This document shows, one piece after another, positions 1-9,051 of a stretch of DNA of 64,000 nt. Each line of letters opens with the position of its first letter. Positions within the stretch are counted from its first letter, which is position 1. Made by a program: the position numbers and the translations under genes. The stretch is from Ornithinimicrobium sp. F0845. GTDB taxonomy: Bacteria > Actinomycetota > Actinomycetes > Actinomycetales > Dermatophilaceae. The notes beneath the pieces were generated by a model that was not told the DNA's origin, made no database searches, and saw only the letters and a program-made list of their open reading frames with translations. The stretch spans positions 1-64,000 of the forward strand of contig NZ_JALKAL010000010.1 in assembly GCF_023015765.1 (NCBI RefSeq), given 5' to 3'.

Positions 1-585
1 GGGGTCGCTGACGCCCTTCTGGCCCAGCAGCAGTTGGGCCCGGCCCGCGGTCAGGTCCCGCACCGCCCTGACCAGGACCCCGTCGAGCTGCCGGGACACC
101 GTGGTCACCGACTCCACCACGCCCAGCAGCTCCTGGGACCGAGCCAGCACCGCAGGCTGGCTGCCGGCCTCGGTGGACTGGCTGTCGGCGTCGCTGGACT
201 GGTCCGGGGTGGCCAAGGCCGCGCAGGCCAGGGTCACCTGCGTCAACGGACCGGCCAGGTCACCGACCCCGAGGGCGGCCATCGCTGCCTGCAACGCCTC
301 GACCTTCTCGGTGTGCTCATCACCCAGCTCGACGACAACCACCGGGACACTCGCCTCGGGGTGGTGCACCCGCATCCGCACCGGCGCCGGCGGCATCACC
401 CCGGTCCGCTCGTAGGACGCAGCCCGGGAGGCGACCTGAGCCTTCAACTCGGCGAGCACGTCGGCAGGGACGAGCTCCTCCAACCGGGTCTCCCACGCAC
501 TGGACGCCTGGACCGTCGGTCCGCAGGGCGATGAAGAAGGCGACCCTGGTGCCTGTGTCTGGGCCGACTTCGCCTGCGGTGCCAT
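1..585 (-). CDS. DUF222-family HNH endonuclease (13E12-like), N-terminal part
   Basis: The reverse strand encodes 195 codons before the window edge, so the C-terminal part, where the HNH motif would lie, is not visible. The start is ATG at 585, preceded by a strong GGAGG Shine-Dalgarno sequence. The visible part has a Ser/Pro-rich N terminus and then the helical DUF222 pattern with the signature RSQELLGVVES and the segment RQLDGVLVRAVRDL. Proteins of this kind are common multicopy genes in actinobacteria, related to the mycobacterial 13E12 repeat family, and some of those are LexA-controlled. A LexA-like box lies about 60 bp upstream. The biological role of the family is not well established. 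The family call is firm; the HNH domain itself is inferred. Confidence 0.85.
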   Translation of the reverse strand, partial: MAPQAKSAQTQAPGSPSSSPCGPTVQASSAWETRLEELVPADVLAELKAQVASRAASYERTGVMPPAPVRMRVHHPEASVPVVVVELGDEHTEKVEALQAAMAALGVGDLAGPLTQVTLACAALATPDQSSDADSQSTEAGSQPAVLARSQELLGVVESVTTVSRQLDGVLVRAVRDLTAGRAQLLLGQKGVSDP

Positions 586-643
586 CCTCACCCCTCCTCC
601 CCGAGTCCCCGTTGACGACAACTTTCCCTGCTACCAACCAACC

Positions 644-659
644 TAGCACACATGTTCGA
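644..659 (-). promoter_or_regulatory. Possible LexA/SOS box upstream of the HNH gene
   Basis: The 16 bases on the plus strand read TAGCACACATGTTCGA. The actinobacterial SOS box is TCGAAC-N4-GTTCGA. One half-site matches 6 of 6 and the other 4 of 6. It sits 59 bp before the ATG of the DUF222 gene, a normal operator position. Inference only. Confidence 0.45.
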
Positions 660-796
660 CACGCCGTCCGGTTTGTCCACACCCGGCGTGTCGGTCACAC
701 CCGGCCACAGACCGAGCCGACGGGAACGAAGTGCCAACTGACGACATACTCCCAGCAGGCACCGACAGACCCGGTGACCGTGGGAGAGGGCCGCTT

Positions 797-1225
797 TCAG
801 GAGGCGACGGCCGCGCCGCGCATCGGCCGGGTGCGCCACAGCCACCACAGGCCGAGGACCGGCAGCACCAGCGGGATGTAGAGGTAGCCCCGGCCGAAGC
901 CCGACCACACCGTGGCGTCCGGGAAGGCCGCGGGGTCCAGGACGCTCCACAGACCGACGGTCAGCACCCCCAGCAGCTCGGTGCTGATGGCGACCAGCGA
1001 CACCCACCAGGCCCGTGGGCCGCGGATGGACAGGGAGACGGCCGCCACGACATACACCACCCCGGCCACCGCGGAGAGCGTGTAGGCCAGAGGAGCCTCG
1101 TCGAACCGGCTCGCGATCTGGACGGCGGCCCGGGACAGGGATCCCACGACGAACACGGCATACAGCGCGATGATCAGCCGGCCGGGGCCCGAGGTGCGGG
1201 GGTTGATCCCCTCGGCGTCGGTCAC
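797..1225 (-). CDS. Small integral membrane protein (unknown function)
   Basis: 142 residues with about four hydrophobic segments: near residues 17-37, 47-67, 76-98 and 112-135. The C-terminal tail is short and basic. GTG at 1225 overlaps the stop of the preceding gene by four bases (GTGA), which fixes the start better than the longer open frame and implies translational coupling. It is the last gene of a three-gene run: GNAT, membrane protein, membrane protein. I recognise no catalytic motif, and the product resembles conserved actinobacterial integral membrane proteins of unknown role. Confidence 0.7.
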   Translation of the reverse strand: MTDAEGINPRTSGPGRLIIALYAVFVVGSLSRAAVQIASRFDEAPLAYTLSAVAGVVYVVAAVSLSIRGPRAWWVSLVAISTELLGVLTVGLWSVLDPAAFPDATVWSGFGRGYLYIPLVLPVLGLWWLWRTRPMRGAAVAS

Positions 1226-1665
1226 GAGAAACCGACCCCGTGCCAGATCTGTGCGGCGCGTGCGCCCATCACGGCGACGACGAAGCCGGCCAGCGCGAGC
1301 ACGAAGGTGCCCCAGCGCGAGGAGTCGCTGCGGGTCCACAGCCAGGCGACGGCTGGCACCATGAGCACCGTCACCAGGTAGGCCCACAGCTCCCACGGCG
1401 GCCCGACCGGGTGCTCACCGCCGATCGTCCGCGCCAGGTAGACCCCGAAGACCGCGGTGACCACGAGCTGCAGCAGGCCCGTGACGCCCAGCGTGACCCG
1501 CCCCGGCCCGTGGCCGCGCAGGCCGGAGACGACGCAGACCCCCATCGCCAGGAAGCCGGTGAGCAGCAGGGCGCTGGTCCAGCCATCCAAGTATGACGTG
1601 GTGCTGGGTGGTGTGGTCACGCCGGGGAGCGCGGTGGTGCCGGTCAGGAGGGTGGCCGAGGTCAT
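1222..1665 (-). CDS. Small integral membrane protein (unknown function)
   Basis: 147 residues. A Thr/Pro-rich N terminus is followed by about four membrane segments, starting near the sequence SALLLTGFLAMGVCVVSGL. The ATG at 1665 overlaps the stop of the upstream GNAT gene by four bases (ATGA), and its own stop overlaps the next gene by four bases. The tight coupling suggests this protein and the following one act together in the membrane. No catalytic or transport signature is visible. Confidence 0.72.
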   Translation of the reverse strand: MTSATLLTGTTALPGVTTPPSTTSYLDGWTSALLLTGFLAMGVCVVSGLRGHGPGRVTLGVTGLLQLVVTAVFGVYLARTIGGEHPVGPPWELWAYLVTVLMVPAVAWLWTRSDSSRWGTFVLALAGFVVAVMGARAAQIWHGVGFS

Positions 1666-2144
1666 CGCGCGGCGGCTCCCAGCGTCGCGAGGGCGTCACC
1701 GGTGAGGCGTTGGGTGGTCCACTCCTCCTGGGGCGTGGCGCCGATGTGGCGGTAGACCTCGATCGCCGGGGTGTTCCAGTTGAGCACGGTCCACTCCATC
1801 CGTGGGTAGCCCCGCTCGGTGCACACCCGGGCCAGGGTCGCCATGAGCTGCCGGCCGAGGCCGCTGCCCCGGTGGGCGGGGGAGACGTAGAGGTCCTCCA
1901 GCCACAGTCCGTTGCGGCCGGTCCAGGTCGAGAAGGTGAGGAACCAGACGGCGATCCCCACGACCGCACCGTCGACCTCCGCGACGTGGGCCCAGGCCGT
2001 GGGGGTGCCGTGCTCGGGGAAGAGCACGGCACGGTAGGCGTCGACGGTGCCGACGGCCTCCTCGGGTGCCTTCTCGTAGTCGGCCAGCTCCTGCACCAGG
2101 GCGAGAATCGCAGGGATGTCCTGCTCGGTCGCTTCGCGGATCAC
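1662..2144 (-). CDS. GNAT-family N-acetyltransferase
   Basis: 160 residues matching a single GNAT fold. Beta-4 is seen at LWLEDLYVSP, the acetyl-CoA pyrophosphate loop at HRGSGLGRQLM (R/Q-x-x-G-x-G/A type), and a late segment at NTPAIEVYRHIGA. The family moves an acetyl group from acetyl-CoA to an amine; it resembles diamine or aminoglycoside-like acetyltransferases, but the substrate cannot be read from sequence. GTG 2144 is chosen because a TACCCT -10 element lies 7 bases upstream, the layout of a leaderless transcript. It heads a three-gene operon with two small membrane proteins and is divergent from pcrA. Confidence 0.85.
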   Translation of the reverse strand: MIREATEQDIPAILALVQELADYEKAPEEAVGTVDAYRAVLFPEHGTPTAWAHVAEVDGAVVGIAVWFLTFSTWTGRNGLWLEDLYVSPAHRGSGLGRQLMATLARVCTERGYPRMEWTVLNWNTPAIEVYRHIGATPQEEWTTQRLTGDALATLGAAAR

Positions 2145-2213
2145 GCAGACCAGGGTACGTCGGTGGATAAGTCGGTCCTGCTGTCGGACCGGCGACCTAG
2201 ACTGAGCGCCACC

Positions 2214-4643
2214 ATGAGCACCCTCTTCGACAACGTCCCGCTGCCCCCGATGACCCCTGCGCAGGCCAGCGGGAGCGTGCCGGTGGACCACGCGGGGGTG
2301 CCGCTCTGGGCGCTGGAGGAGGAGCCGGCACCGGACTTCGCCCCCGACCGCGAGCCCACGGCGACGGCCGACCCCGAGCTGCTCCTGGAAGGGCTCAACG
2401 GTCCCCAGCGCGAGGCCGTGGTCCATGAGGGCAGCCCGCTGCTCATCGTCGCGGGGGCGGGGTCGGGTAAGACCCGGGTGCTGACCCACCGGATCGCCTA
2501 CCTGCTGGCCCAGCGCGGAGTCCAGCCGGGACAGGTCCTGGCCATCACCTTCACCAACAAGGCGGCCGCCGAGATGCGGGAGCGGGTGGAGTCCCTAATC
2601 GGCCCCCGCGCCAAGGCCATGTGGGTGTCGACCTTCCACTCGGCGTGCGTGCGAATCCTGCGTCGTGAGGCCGCGACCGTCGGCCTCAAGTCGACCTTCT
2701 CCATCTACGACGCCGCCGATAGCAGGCGGCTGATGGCGATGGTGATCCGCGATCTTGACCTGGACCCCAAGCGCTATCCCGCGCGCGTCTTCTGCCACAA
2801 GGTGTCGGCGGCCAAGAACGAGCTGATCGACGAGGAGACCTTCGCCGCGCAGGTGGGCAACAACCCCTACGAGGCGCACGTGGCGGCGGCCTACACCGAC
2901 TACCAGCGCCGGCTGCGCCAGGCCAACGCGCTGGACTTCGACGACATCATCTCGATGACGGTCAACATCCTGCAGGCGTTCCCGGCCGTCCGGGAGCACT
3001 ACCGGCGCCGCTTCCGGCACGTCCTGGTCGACGAGTACCAGGACACCAACCACGCGCAGTACACCCTGGTCCGTGAGCTGGTCGGCACCGAGGACGAGCA
3101 GGTGCCCCCCGCAGAGCTCTGCGTCGTCGGTGACGCCGACCAGTCGATCTACGCCTTCCGCGGGGCCACGATCCGCAACATCGTGGAGTTCGAGAAGGAC
3201 TACCCCCAGGCCCGGACCATCCTGCTGGAGCAGAACTACCGCTCCAGCGAGCGCATCCTGCGCGCCGCCAACTCGGTGATCGCCCGCAATCCCGGTCGTC
3301 GCGACAAGAAGCTCTGGTCCGAGCTGGGCGAGGGCTCCATGATCGTCGGCTACGTCGCCGACGACGAGCACGACGAGGCGTCCTTCGTGGCGCAGACCAT
3401 CGACAAGCTGGGGGACGAGCACGGCGTCCAGCCCAAGGACGTCGCGGTCTTCTACCGCACCAACGCGCAGTCCCGGGCACTGGAGGAGGTGTTCGTCCGG
3501 ACCGGGATGCCCTACAAGGTGGTCGGGGGCACCCGCTTCTACGAGCGGCGTGAGGTCAAGGACGCGCTCGCCTACCTGCGGGTCGTGGCCAATCCCGCCG
3601 ACGACGTCAATCTGCGGCGCATCCTCAACGTGCCCAAGCGGGGCATCGGCGACCGAGCCCAGGCTGCGGTGGCGGCGCTGGCGGCCCGGGAGCGCATCCC
3701 GTTCGTCGCCGCCCTGGGGCGGGTCGAGGACGCCCCTGGCATCGCGACCCGGTCCGTGGCAGCGGTGCAGGCGTTCACGGCCATCCTGGAAGGCCTCGGC
3801 GCGATGGCCGCGGACGAGAGGTTCGGTGTCGCTGACCTGCTCGAGGCGATCCTGGACCGGTCCGGCTACTCCCAGGAGCTGCGGGCCAGCCACGACCCGC
3901 AGGACGAGACCCGCCTGGAGAACCTCGCCGAGCTCGTGGCCGTGGCCGGCGAGTTCGACGAGAACTATCCGGAGGGCTCGCTCGTCGACTTCCTCGAGCA
4001 GGTTTCGCTCGTCGCCGACGCCGACGAGATCCCGCAGGGCGGCGAGGGCACCGACGCCGGTGTGGTGACCCTGATGACGCTGCACACGGCCAAGGGGCTG
4101 GAGTTCCCCGTCGTCTTCCTCACCGGCCTGGAGGACGGGACCTTCCCGCACCAGCGCTCGATGGACGACCCCGACGAGCTGGAGGAGGAGCGGCGCCTCG
4201 CCTACGTGGGCATCACCCGCGCCCGGGAGCGCCTCTATCTCAGCCGGGCTGGCACACGGGCCTCGTTCGGCGCCCCGCAGTACCACCCGCCCTCGCGCTT
4301 CATCGACGAGATCCCGATCGATGTCATCGACTGGGAGCGCTCGGACCGGGACCGGATGAGCGCTGCCGGTCGACCCAGCGCCTCGGTCCAGCAGGGCTGG
4401 GGCGGCCGCACCACCAGCCGGACAGGTGGGGTGGTCCGGCTCAACCCCGGCGGGGCGGGCGTCCGCAAGCCCACGACCCCGGTGTCCGTCGCGGCCGGCG
4501 ACCGGGTCAGTCACGACTCCTTCGGGCTGGGCACCGTGATCCGGGTCGAGGGCAGCGGCGACAACACCATGGCGCACGTCGACTTCGGCGGTGCCGGGGT
4601 CAAGCGGCTGCTGCTCCGCTACGCCCCCCTGGAGAAGCTCTGA
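2214..4643 (+). CDS. pcrA: ATP-dependent DNA helicase PcrA/UvrD
   Basis: 809 residues, the usual PcrA length. This superfamily 1A 3'-5' helicase acts in nucleotide excision repair and in clearing RecA or stalled replication and transcription complexes. Motifs in order: Walker A AGAGSGKT at 80-87, motif II VDEYQDTN near 272, DQSIYAFRGA near 309, LEQNYRSS near 343, TLHTAKGLEF near 622 and AYVGITRARERL near 664. The C-terminal tail ends in a small domain with VDFGGAGVKRLLL, as in PcrA proteins that bind RNA polymerase. The ATG at 2214 follows a TAGACT -10 element at 2198-2203, giving a leader of only a few bases. A much longer open frame upstream is antisense to the GNAT gene and is not used. 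Confidence 0.97.
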   Translation: MSTLFDNVPLPPMTPAQASGSVPVDHAGVPLWALEEEPAPDFAPDREPTATADPELLLEGLNGPQREAVVHEGSPLLIVAGAGSGKTRVLTHRIAYLLAQRGVQPGQVLAITFTNKAAAEMRERVESLIGPRAKAMWVSTFHSACVRILRREAATVGLKSTFSIYDAADSRRLMAMVIRDLDLDPKRYPARVFCHKVSAAKNELIDEETFAAQVGNNPYEAHVAAAYTDYQRRLRQANALDFDDIISMTVNILQAFPAVREHYRRRFRHVLVDEYQDTNHAQYTLVRELVGTEDEQVPPAELCVVGDADQSIYAFRGATIRNIVEFEKDYPQARTILLEQNYRSSERILRAANSVIARNPGRRDKKLWSELGEGSMIVGYVADDEHDEASFVAQTIDKLGDEHGVQPKDVAVFYRTNAQSRALEEVFVRTGMPYKVVGGTRFYERREVKDALAYLRVVANPADDVNLRRILNVPKRGIGDRAQAAVAALAARERIPFVAALGRVEDAPGIATRSVAAVQAFTAILEGLGAMAADERFGVADLLEAILDRSGYSQELRASHDPQDETRLENLAELVAVAGEFDENYPEGSLVDFLEQVSLVADADEIPQGGEGTDAGVVTLMTLHTAKGLEFPVVFLTGLEDGTFPHQRSMDDPDELEEERRLAYVGITRARERLYLSRAGTRASFGAPQYHPPSRFIDEIPIDVIDWERSDRDRMSAAGRPSASVQQGWGGRTTSRTGGVVRLNPGGAGVRKPTTPVSVAAGDRVSHDSFGLGTVIRVEGSGDNTMAHVDFGGAGVKRLLLRYAPLEKL

Positions 4644-4675
4644 GCGCACGGTCGTCCACGGGCGAGCCACTCCCG

Positions 4676-4811
4676 CGCGGTCTCGGGCAGGCCCTGTGAC
4701 GCGGTCTCGGGCAGGCGCTGTGACCCGGCCTGGGGCAGGCGCTGTGACGCGGTCTCGGTCAGGCGCTGTGACGCGGTCTCGGTCAGGTGCTGTGACGCGG
4801 TCCCGGTCAGG
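4676..4811. repeat. 24-bp tandem array, about 5.7 units
   Basis: Units start at 4676, 4700, 4724, 4748, 4772 and a partial one at 4796. The consensus core is CGCGGTCTCGGTCAGG followed by CGCTGTGA. The last unit covers the stop codon of the M23 peptidase gene (4807-4809), so the array looks like amplified 3'-end sequence. It fills the gap between the converging pcrA and M23 genes. Unit size is a multiple of three, but the in-frame stop is kept in the three units nearest the gene. Confidence 0.9.
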
Positions 4812-6177
4812 CTCGCCGAGCGTTCAGCCAGGGCAGCGGATCGATCGGACCGTCGCTGGTCCGCACCTCCAGGTGCAGGTGAGCGCCGGTTGAGTTGCCG
4901 GTGCTGCCCACGGCGCCGATCGTCGTGCCGGGCACGACCCGGTCGCCGAGCGTGGCGGTGATCCGCGACATGTGCCCGTAGACGATGAGCTCGCCCGTGT
5001 CCAGGGTGATCTTCACGTGATAACCCAGCCCGGAGTTCCAGCCGGCGGCAGAGACGGTGCCCCGCCCGACGGCATACAGCTCGGTCCCGACGTCGGCACC
5101 GAAGTCGGTGCCGTTGTGCATCCGCCCCCAGCGCCACCCGTAGCCGGAGGTCTTGCGACCCTCGAGGATCGGCTCGTGGAAGGCGAGGTCGTGCGCGAGG
5201 CCCCGCGCCTCGGCGCAGGCCTCGTCGGTGGCGGTCACACCGGCGGTGATCGAGGACTCCATCGTCTGCACCCGGGCGGTCATGAGCCGCCGCCCCTCCA
5301 CGACGGCGGCCGTGCCCCACGCGAGAGTCAGCCGGTGCATCGACCCCCGGGACGCCGACGTCGATGACTGGCGAAGGTCGGTGAGGACGGCGCCGCTGCC
5401 TGCGAGCGGACCATCGGCGAGGGAACCACTGACCGGCGTCCCGCTGGTGGTGGAACTGGTGAGGTGCGGGCTGGTGCCGGCGGACAGGGACTGCCCCGGG
5501 AGGCCTGCAGCAACCTTGGTGGGCAGACCCACGACTGCGGTGGCGCCGCCGGCTGCGACGAGGGCGGTCACCACCACGGGTGCCACGACCCGGTGCGTCA
5601 GCGCACGGACGGGGGAGGGGCTGGTGCGGCGGGAGAGCTCCGCGAGGGCCCTGGCCTCGCGGCGCGAGCGCGGGGTCGTCGCGGCGAGAGCCTTGGCCTC
5701 GCGGCGGGACTGTGGGGTCGTCGTGGCCACGGTCCTCGCGTCGCGACGGGAGCGCGGGGTCGCCTCGGTGAGCGCTCTGGCCTCGCGACGTGTTCGCGGA
5801 GCTGGTGCGGCCTGTGTCGCGGGGACGTAGCGCCGGGGCTGCGGGTCGGACGTGGCCAGTGCTGCCCGGGCCACGCGCAGCGGCGTGTCGTCAGCGGTCT
5901 GACGGGACCGTGCGCCGGCGGTGGCCTGGGCCTCTCGGCGGGAGCGTGGAGCCGGGACCGTCGGGGGCTCGGGGAGGTAGCCCCGCGTGACTTCGGCGCG
6001 TGCTTGCGGGCGGGCCGACCGCGGTGCCTCCGCTGACGTGCGCCGCCGCCGACGGCTGCGCCCGGAGTCCTGGGCCGCGCGCTCGCGCGCCTCTCGGCGG
6101 CTGCGCGGGGCATCCTCGACCGGAACCCACCGCTCCCCAGGGTGGGGCGCAGACCGTGAGCGGCCAGCAGAATGCAA
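4807..6177 (-). CDS. Membrane-anchored M23 (LytM-type) peptidase
   Basis: 456 residues. The basic N-terminal region (about 1-190) carries six copies of a PRSRREAR-like motif at variable spacing. One membrane segment follows (about 193-215, VVAPVVVTALVAAGG...), then a Ser/Thr-rich linker and a C-terminal M23 domain. Zn ligands are visible: His354 and Asp358 in HNGTDFGAD, and His433/His435 in GAHLHLEV. The expected role is cleavage of peptidoglycan cross-bridges outside the membrane, or a LytM-type regulatory factor; the intact ligand set favours an active enzyme. The start is taken as TTG 6177 with a GGAG upstream because no ATG or GTG is suitable, so the N terminus is uncertain. The 3' end lies in a 24-bp tandem array. 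Confidence 0.85.
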   Translation of the reverse strand: MHSAGRSRSAPHPGERWVPVEDAPRSRREARERAAQDSGRSRRRRRTSAEAPRSARPQARAEVTRGYLPEPPTVPAPRSRREAQATAGARSRQTADDTPLRVARAALATSDPQPRRYVPATQAAPAPRTRREARALTEATPRSRRDARTVATTTPQSRREAKALAATTPRSRREARALAELSRRTSPSPVRALTHRVVAPVVVTALVAAGGATAVVGLPTKVAAGLPGQSLSAGTSPHLTSSTTSGTPVSGSLADGPLAGSGAVLTDLRQSSTSASRGSMHRLTLAWGTAAVVEGRRLMTARVQTMESSITAGVTATDEACAEARGLAHDLAFHEPILEGRKTSGYGWRWGRMHNGTDFGADVGTELYAVGRGTVSAAGWNSGLGYHVKITLDTGELIVYGHMSRITATLGDRVVPGTTIGAVGSTGNSTGAHLHLEVRTSDGPIDPLPWLNARRA

Positions 6178-6340
6178 GGCTCATCAACTCCGATGACGGT
6201 GTCAGCGGTCCGCGACGGGGGCTTCGCACACCGGGCGGGGGTTACCGGGGCGATGCGGACGCCCAGCACTCTAGCGTGGCTGGGGAGGGACGCCAATGTG
6301 GCCCTGATCACCTTGTCGACGGTGCGCTAATCTGCATCCC

Positions 6341-6754
6341 ATGTCCTCCACACCAAGCGGTCCTCCCCTGCGAGTCGTCGTCGCCAAACCGGGGCTCGAC
6401 GGCCATGACAGGGGCGCCAAGGTCGTCGCTCGCGCACTCCGTGACGCGGGGGTCGAGGTGATCTACACCGGGCTGCACCAGACGCCGGAGCAGATCGTCG
6501 AGGCCGCCATCCAGGAGGACGCTGACGCGGTGGGGCTGTCGGTCCTCTCGGGCGCGCACATGACCCTGTTCAAGCGGGTCATCGAGCTGCTGGGCGAGCG
6601 CGACGCCGGCGACATCGTCGTCTTCGGCGGCGGGATCATCCCCGAGGCCGACATCCCGGTGCTGCACGAGCTGGGGGTCTCGCGGATCTTCACTCCCGGC
6701 GCGACCACCAGCGAGATCACCGGGTGGGTGCACGAAACCCTCGGCCGCGACTGA
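6341..6754 (+). CDS. Stand-alone cobalamin-binding protein (methylmalonyl-CoA mutase B12 domain)
   Basis: 137 residues consisting only of a B12-binding Rossmann-like domain. The signature DGHDRG at 20-25 gives His22 as the likely lower axial cobalt ligand, followed by SVLSGAHM and FGGGIIP. Such a domain is the C-terminal part of methylmalonyl-CoA mutase, or the separate small subunit of isobutyryl-CoA-type mutases (mcmA2/icmB-like); a catalytic partner is not in the window. A TAATCT -10 element ends 7 bases before the ATG, so the transcript is probably leaderless. It lies just upstream of sucCD, consistent with feeding mutase-derived succinyl-CoA into the TCA cycle (inference). Confidence 0.88.
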   Translation: MSSTPSGPPLRVVVAKPGLDGHDRGAKVVARALRDAGVEVIYTGLHQTPEQIVEAAIQEDADAVGLSVLSGAHMTLFKRVIELLGERDAGDIVVFGGGIIPEADIPVLHELGVSRIFTPGATTSEITGWVHETLGRD

Positions 6755-6821
6755 TTTACCCTTGCTGGCGGACCTCACCAGAGGCACGACCCCCGCAACA
6801 ACACAGATGGGAAGCTGACTC

Positions 6822-7994
6822 GTGGACCTTTTCGAGTACCAAGCACGGGACATGTTCGAGGCACACGGCGTGCCCGTGCTGTCCGCCGAGGTGATCACCG
6901 ACGCCGGTGACGCGGCGGCGGCGGCTGAACGCATCGGCGCAAACAGCGGTGGTGTCGTCGTCGTGAAGGCCCAGGTCAAGACCGGCGGCCGCGGCAAGGC
7001 CGGCGGGGTGAAGCTGGCCAAGTCCCCGGAGGAGGCCACGGCCGCCGCCGAGCAGATCCTCGGCATGGACATCAAGGGCCACACCGTCAACGCCGTGATG
7101 ATCGCCCAGGGCGCCAGCATCGCCGAGGAGTACTACTTCTCCCTGCTGCTGGACCGCGCCAACCGCACCCTGCTGGCCATGTGCAGCAAGGAGGGCGGCA
7201 TGGAGATCGAGCAGCTTGCGGTGGAGCGTCCCGAGGCGCTGGCCAAGGTGCCGGTGAGCGCCCTGACCGGCATCGACGCGGCGAAGGCCGCCGAGATCGT
7301 CGAGGCGGCCGGGTTCACCGAGGACCAGGACGCCATCGCCGAGGTGCTGGTCAAGCTGTGGGACGTCTACCGCGAGGAGGACGCCACTCTCGTCGAGGTC
7401 AACCCCCTCGTGAAGACCACTGACGGGCAGATCATCGCCCTGGACGGCAAGGTGTCCCTGGACGAGAACGCCGAGTTCCGTCACCCGGCCCACGCGGAGC
7501 TGGAGGACAAGGCCGCGACCGACCCCCTGGAGGCCAAGGCCAAGGAGCTCGGCCTCAACTACGTCAAGCTGGACGGCCAGGTCGGCATCATCGGCAACGG
7601 CGCGGGGCTGGTCATGAGCACCCTCGACGTCGTCGCCTACGCCGGCGAGAAGCACGGCGGCGTCAAGCCCGCCAACTTCCTCGACATCGGGGGCGGCGCC
7701 AACGCCAAGGTCATGGCCAACGGCCTCGACGTCATCCTGAACGACGAGCAGGTCAAGGCCGTCTTCGTCAATGTCTTCGGTGGCATCACCGCCTGCGACG
7801 AGGTCGCCAACGGCATCAGGGGAGCCTTGGAGATCCTCGGTGACAGCGCCACCAAGCCGCTCGTGGTCCGTCTCGACGGCAACAACGTCGAGAAGGGCCG
7901 CGCAATCCTGGACGAGCTGAACCACCCGCTCGTGACCCAGGTCGACACCATGGACGGCGCGGCCGACAAGGCCGCTGAGCTGGCGAACGCCTGA
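6822..7994 (+). CDS. sucC: Succinyl-CoA synthetase (ADP-forming) beta subunit
   Basis: 390 residues, normal for SucC. The protein has an N-terminal ATP-grasp domain beginning [19 protein letters not shown], with the lysine-rich [19 protein letters not shown], and a C-terminal CoA-ligase domain with [11 protein letters not shown] and [13 protein letters not shown]. The enzyme converts succinyl-CoA, ADP and phosphate to succinate, ATP and CoA. The GTG start at 6822 has a GGGAAG Shine-Dalgarno sequence nearby. sucD follows after 19 bp in the same operon. Confidence 0.97.
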   Translation: MDLFEYQARDMFEAHGVPVLSAEVITDAGDAAAAAERIGANSGGVVVVKAQVKTGGRGKAGGVKLAKSPEEATAAAEQILGMDIKGHTVNAVMIAQGASIAEEYYFSLLLDRANRTLLAMCSKEGGMEIEQLAVERPEALAKVPVSALTGIDAAKAAEIVEAAGFTEDQDAIAEVLVKLWDVYREEDATLVEVNPLVKTTDGQIIALDGKVSLDENAEFRHPAHAELEDKAATDPLEAKAKELGLNYVKLDGQVGIIGNGAGLVMSTLDVVAYAGEKHGGVKPANFLDIGGGANAKVMANGLDVILNDEQVKAVFVNVFGGITACDEVANGIRGALEILGDSATKPLVVRLDGNNVEKGRAILDELNHPLVTQVDTMDGAADKAAELANA

Positions 7995-8013
7995 GACCGG
8001 GAGACAACGAACC

Positions 8014-8901
8014 ATGACGATCTACCTCAACAAGGACTCCAAGATCATCGTCCAGGGCATCACCGGTGGCATGGGCTCCAAGCACACCGAGCTCATGCTC
8101 CTGGCCGGCTCCAACATCGTCGGCGGCGTCAACGCGCGCAAGGCCGGGACGACCGTGACGCTCAACGACCAGGAGCTGCACGTCTACGGCACGGTCAAGG
8201 AGGCCATGGACGCCACCGGTGCTGACGTGTCGGTGCTGTTCGTGCCCCCGGCCTTCGCCAAGGACGCCTGCGTCGAGGCCATCGACGCAGGGATGCCCCT
8301 CATCGTGGTCATCACCGAGGGTGTGCCCGTCAAGGACACCGCCGAGGTCTTCGCCTACCTGGAGGGCAAGCAGACCCGGATGATCGGCCCGAACTGCCCG
8401 GGTGTCATCTCGCCCGGGGAGTCCCTGGCCGGCATCACGCCGCACACCATCGCGGGCAAGGGCCCGATCGGACTGGTCTCCAAATCCGGCACGCTGACCT
8501 ACCAGATGATGTACGAGCTGCGCGACTTCGGCTTCACCACGGCGATCGGCATCGGTGGTGACCCGGTCATCGGCACCACCCACATCGACGCCCTCGAGGC
8601 CTTCGAGAACGACCCGGACACCCGGGCCATCGTGATGATCGGTGAGATCGGGGGCGACGCGGAGGAGCGCGCCGCCGAGTACATCCAGGCGCACGTGACC
8701 AAGCCCGTCGTCGGCTACGTCGCCGGCTTCACCGCGCCGGAGGGCAAGACGATGGGCCACGCCGGCGCCATCGTCTCCGGCTCCTCCGGCACGGCGGCGG
8801 CCAAGAAGGAGGCCCTCGAGGCCGCTGGTGTCAAGGTCGGCAAGACGCCGTCGGAGACCGCCGAGCTGATGCGACAGATCCTGCAGGGTCACGGCGCCTG
8901 A
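8014..8901 (+). CDS. sucD: Succinyl-CoA synthetase alpha subunit
   Basis: 295 residues. The N-terminal CoA-binding domain shows [11 protein letters not shown] and the C-terminal ligase domain shows [11 protein letters not shown]. The phosphorylated histidine is His249 in [10 protein letters not shown]. It pairs with SucC directly upstream. ATG 8014 follows a GGGAGA sequence. A strong hairpin follows the gene. Confidence 0.97.
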   Translation: MTIYLNKDSKIIVQGITGGMGSKHTELMLLAGSNIVGGVNARKAGTTVTLNDQELHVYGTVKEAMDATGADVSVLFVPPAFAKDACVEAIDAGMPLIVVITEGVPVKDTAEVFAYLEGKQTRMIGPNCPGVISPGESLAGITPHTIAGKGPIGLVSKSGTLTYQMMYELRDFGFTTAIGIGGDPVIGTTHIDALEAFENDPDTRAIVMIGEIGGDAEERAAEYIQAHVTKPVVGYVAGFTAPEGKTMGHAGAIVSGSSGTAAAKKEALEAAGVKVGKTPSETAELMRQILQGHGA

Positions 8902-8944
8902 TCGGAGGCGACCCACCTGCGGCTGCGACCGCGGGCCACAGGTC

Positions 8945-8986
8945 CCGGGCCCTCGACCACGACCCTGGTGTCGGTCGGGGGCCCGG
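8945..8986 (+). terminator. Hairpin after sucD
   Basis: Two 14-base arms pair around a 14-base loop with one G-U pair; the core arm is CCGGGCCCTCGACC. A short T-containing stretch (GCTGTTTCC) follows. It probably ends the sucCD transcript before the DUF6350 gene. Confidence 0.75.
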
Positions 8987-9051
8987 CTGTTTCCTCCATC
9001 CCGGTGAGCCTCCGCGCCTCCACGCCCGAGACGGGTGACGATGAGGGCGCC

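Noticed and set aside
2595-4670. 691-codon open frame antisense to pcrA
   Set aside because: PcrA has all helicase motifs in the sense frame; the antisense product is compositionally biased and unlike any family.
4676-4811. 24-bp array as a CRISPR array
   Set aside because: Units are contiguous with no unique spacers and no cas genes nearby.
6178-6300. c-di-AMP riboswitch before the M23 peptidase
   Set aside because: Such switches are known before wall hydrolases, but I cannot match the conserved core in this leader of about 90 bases.
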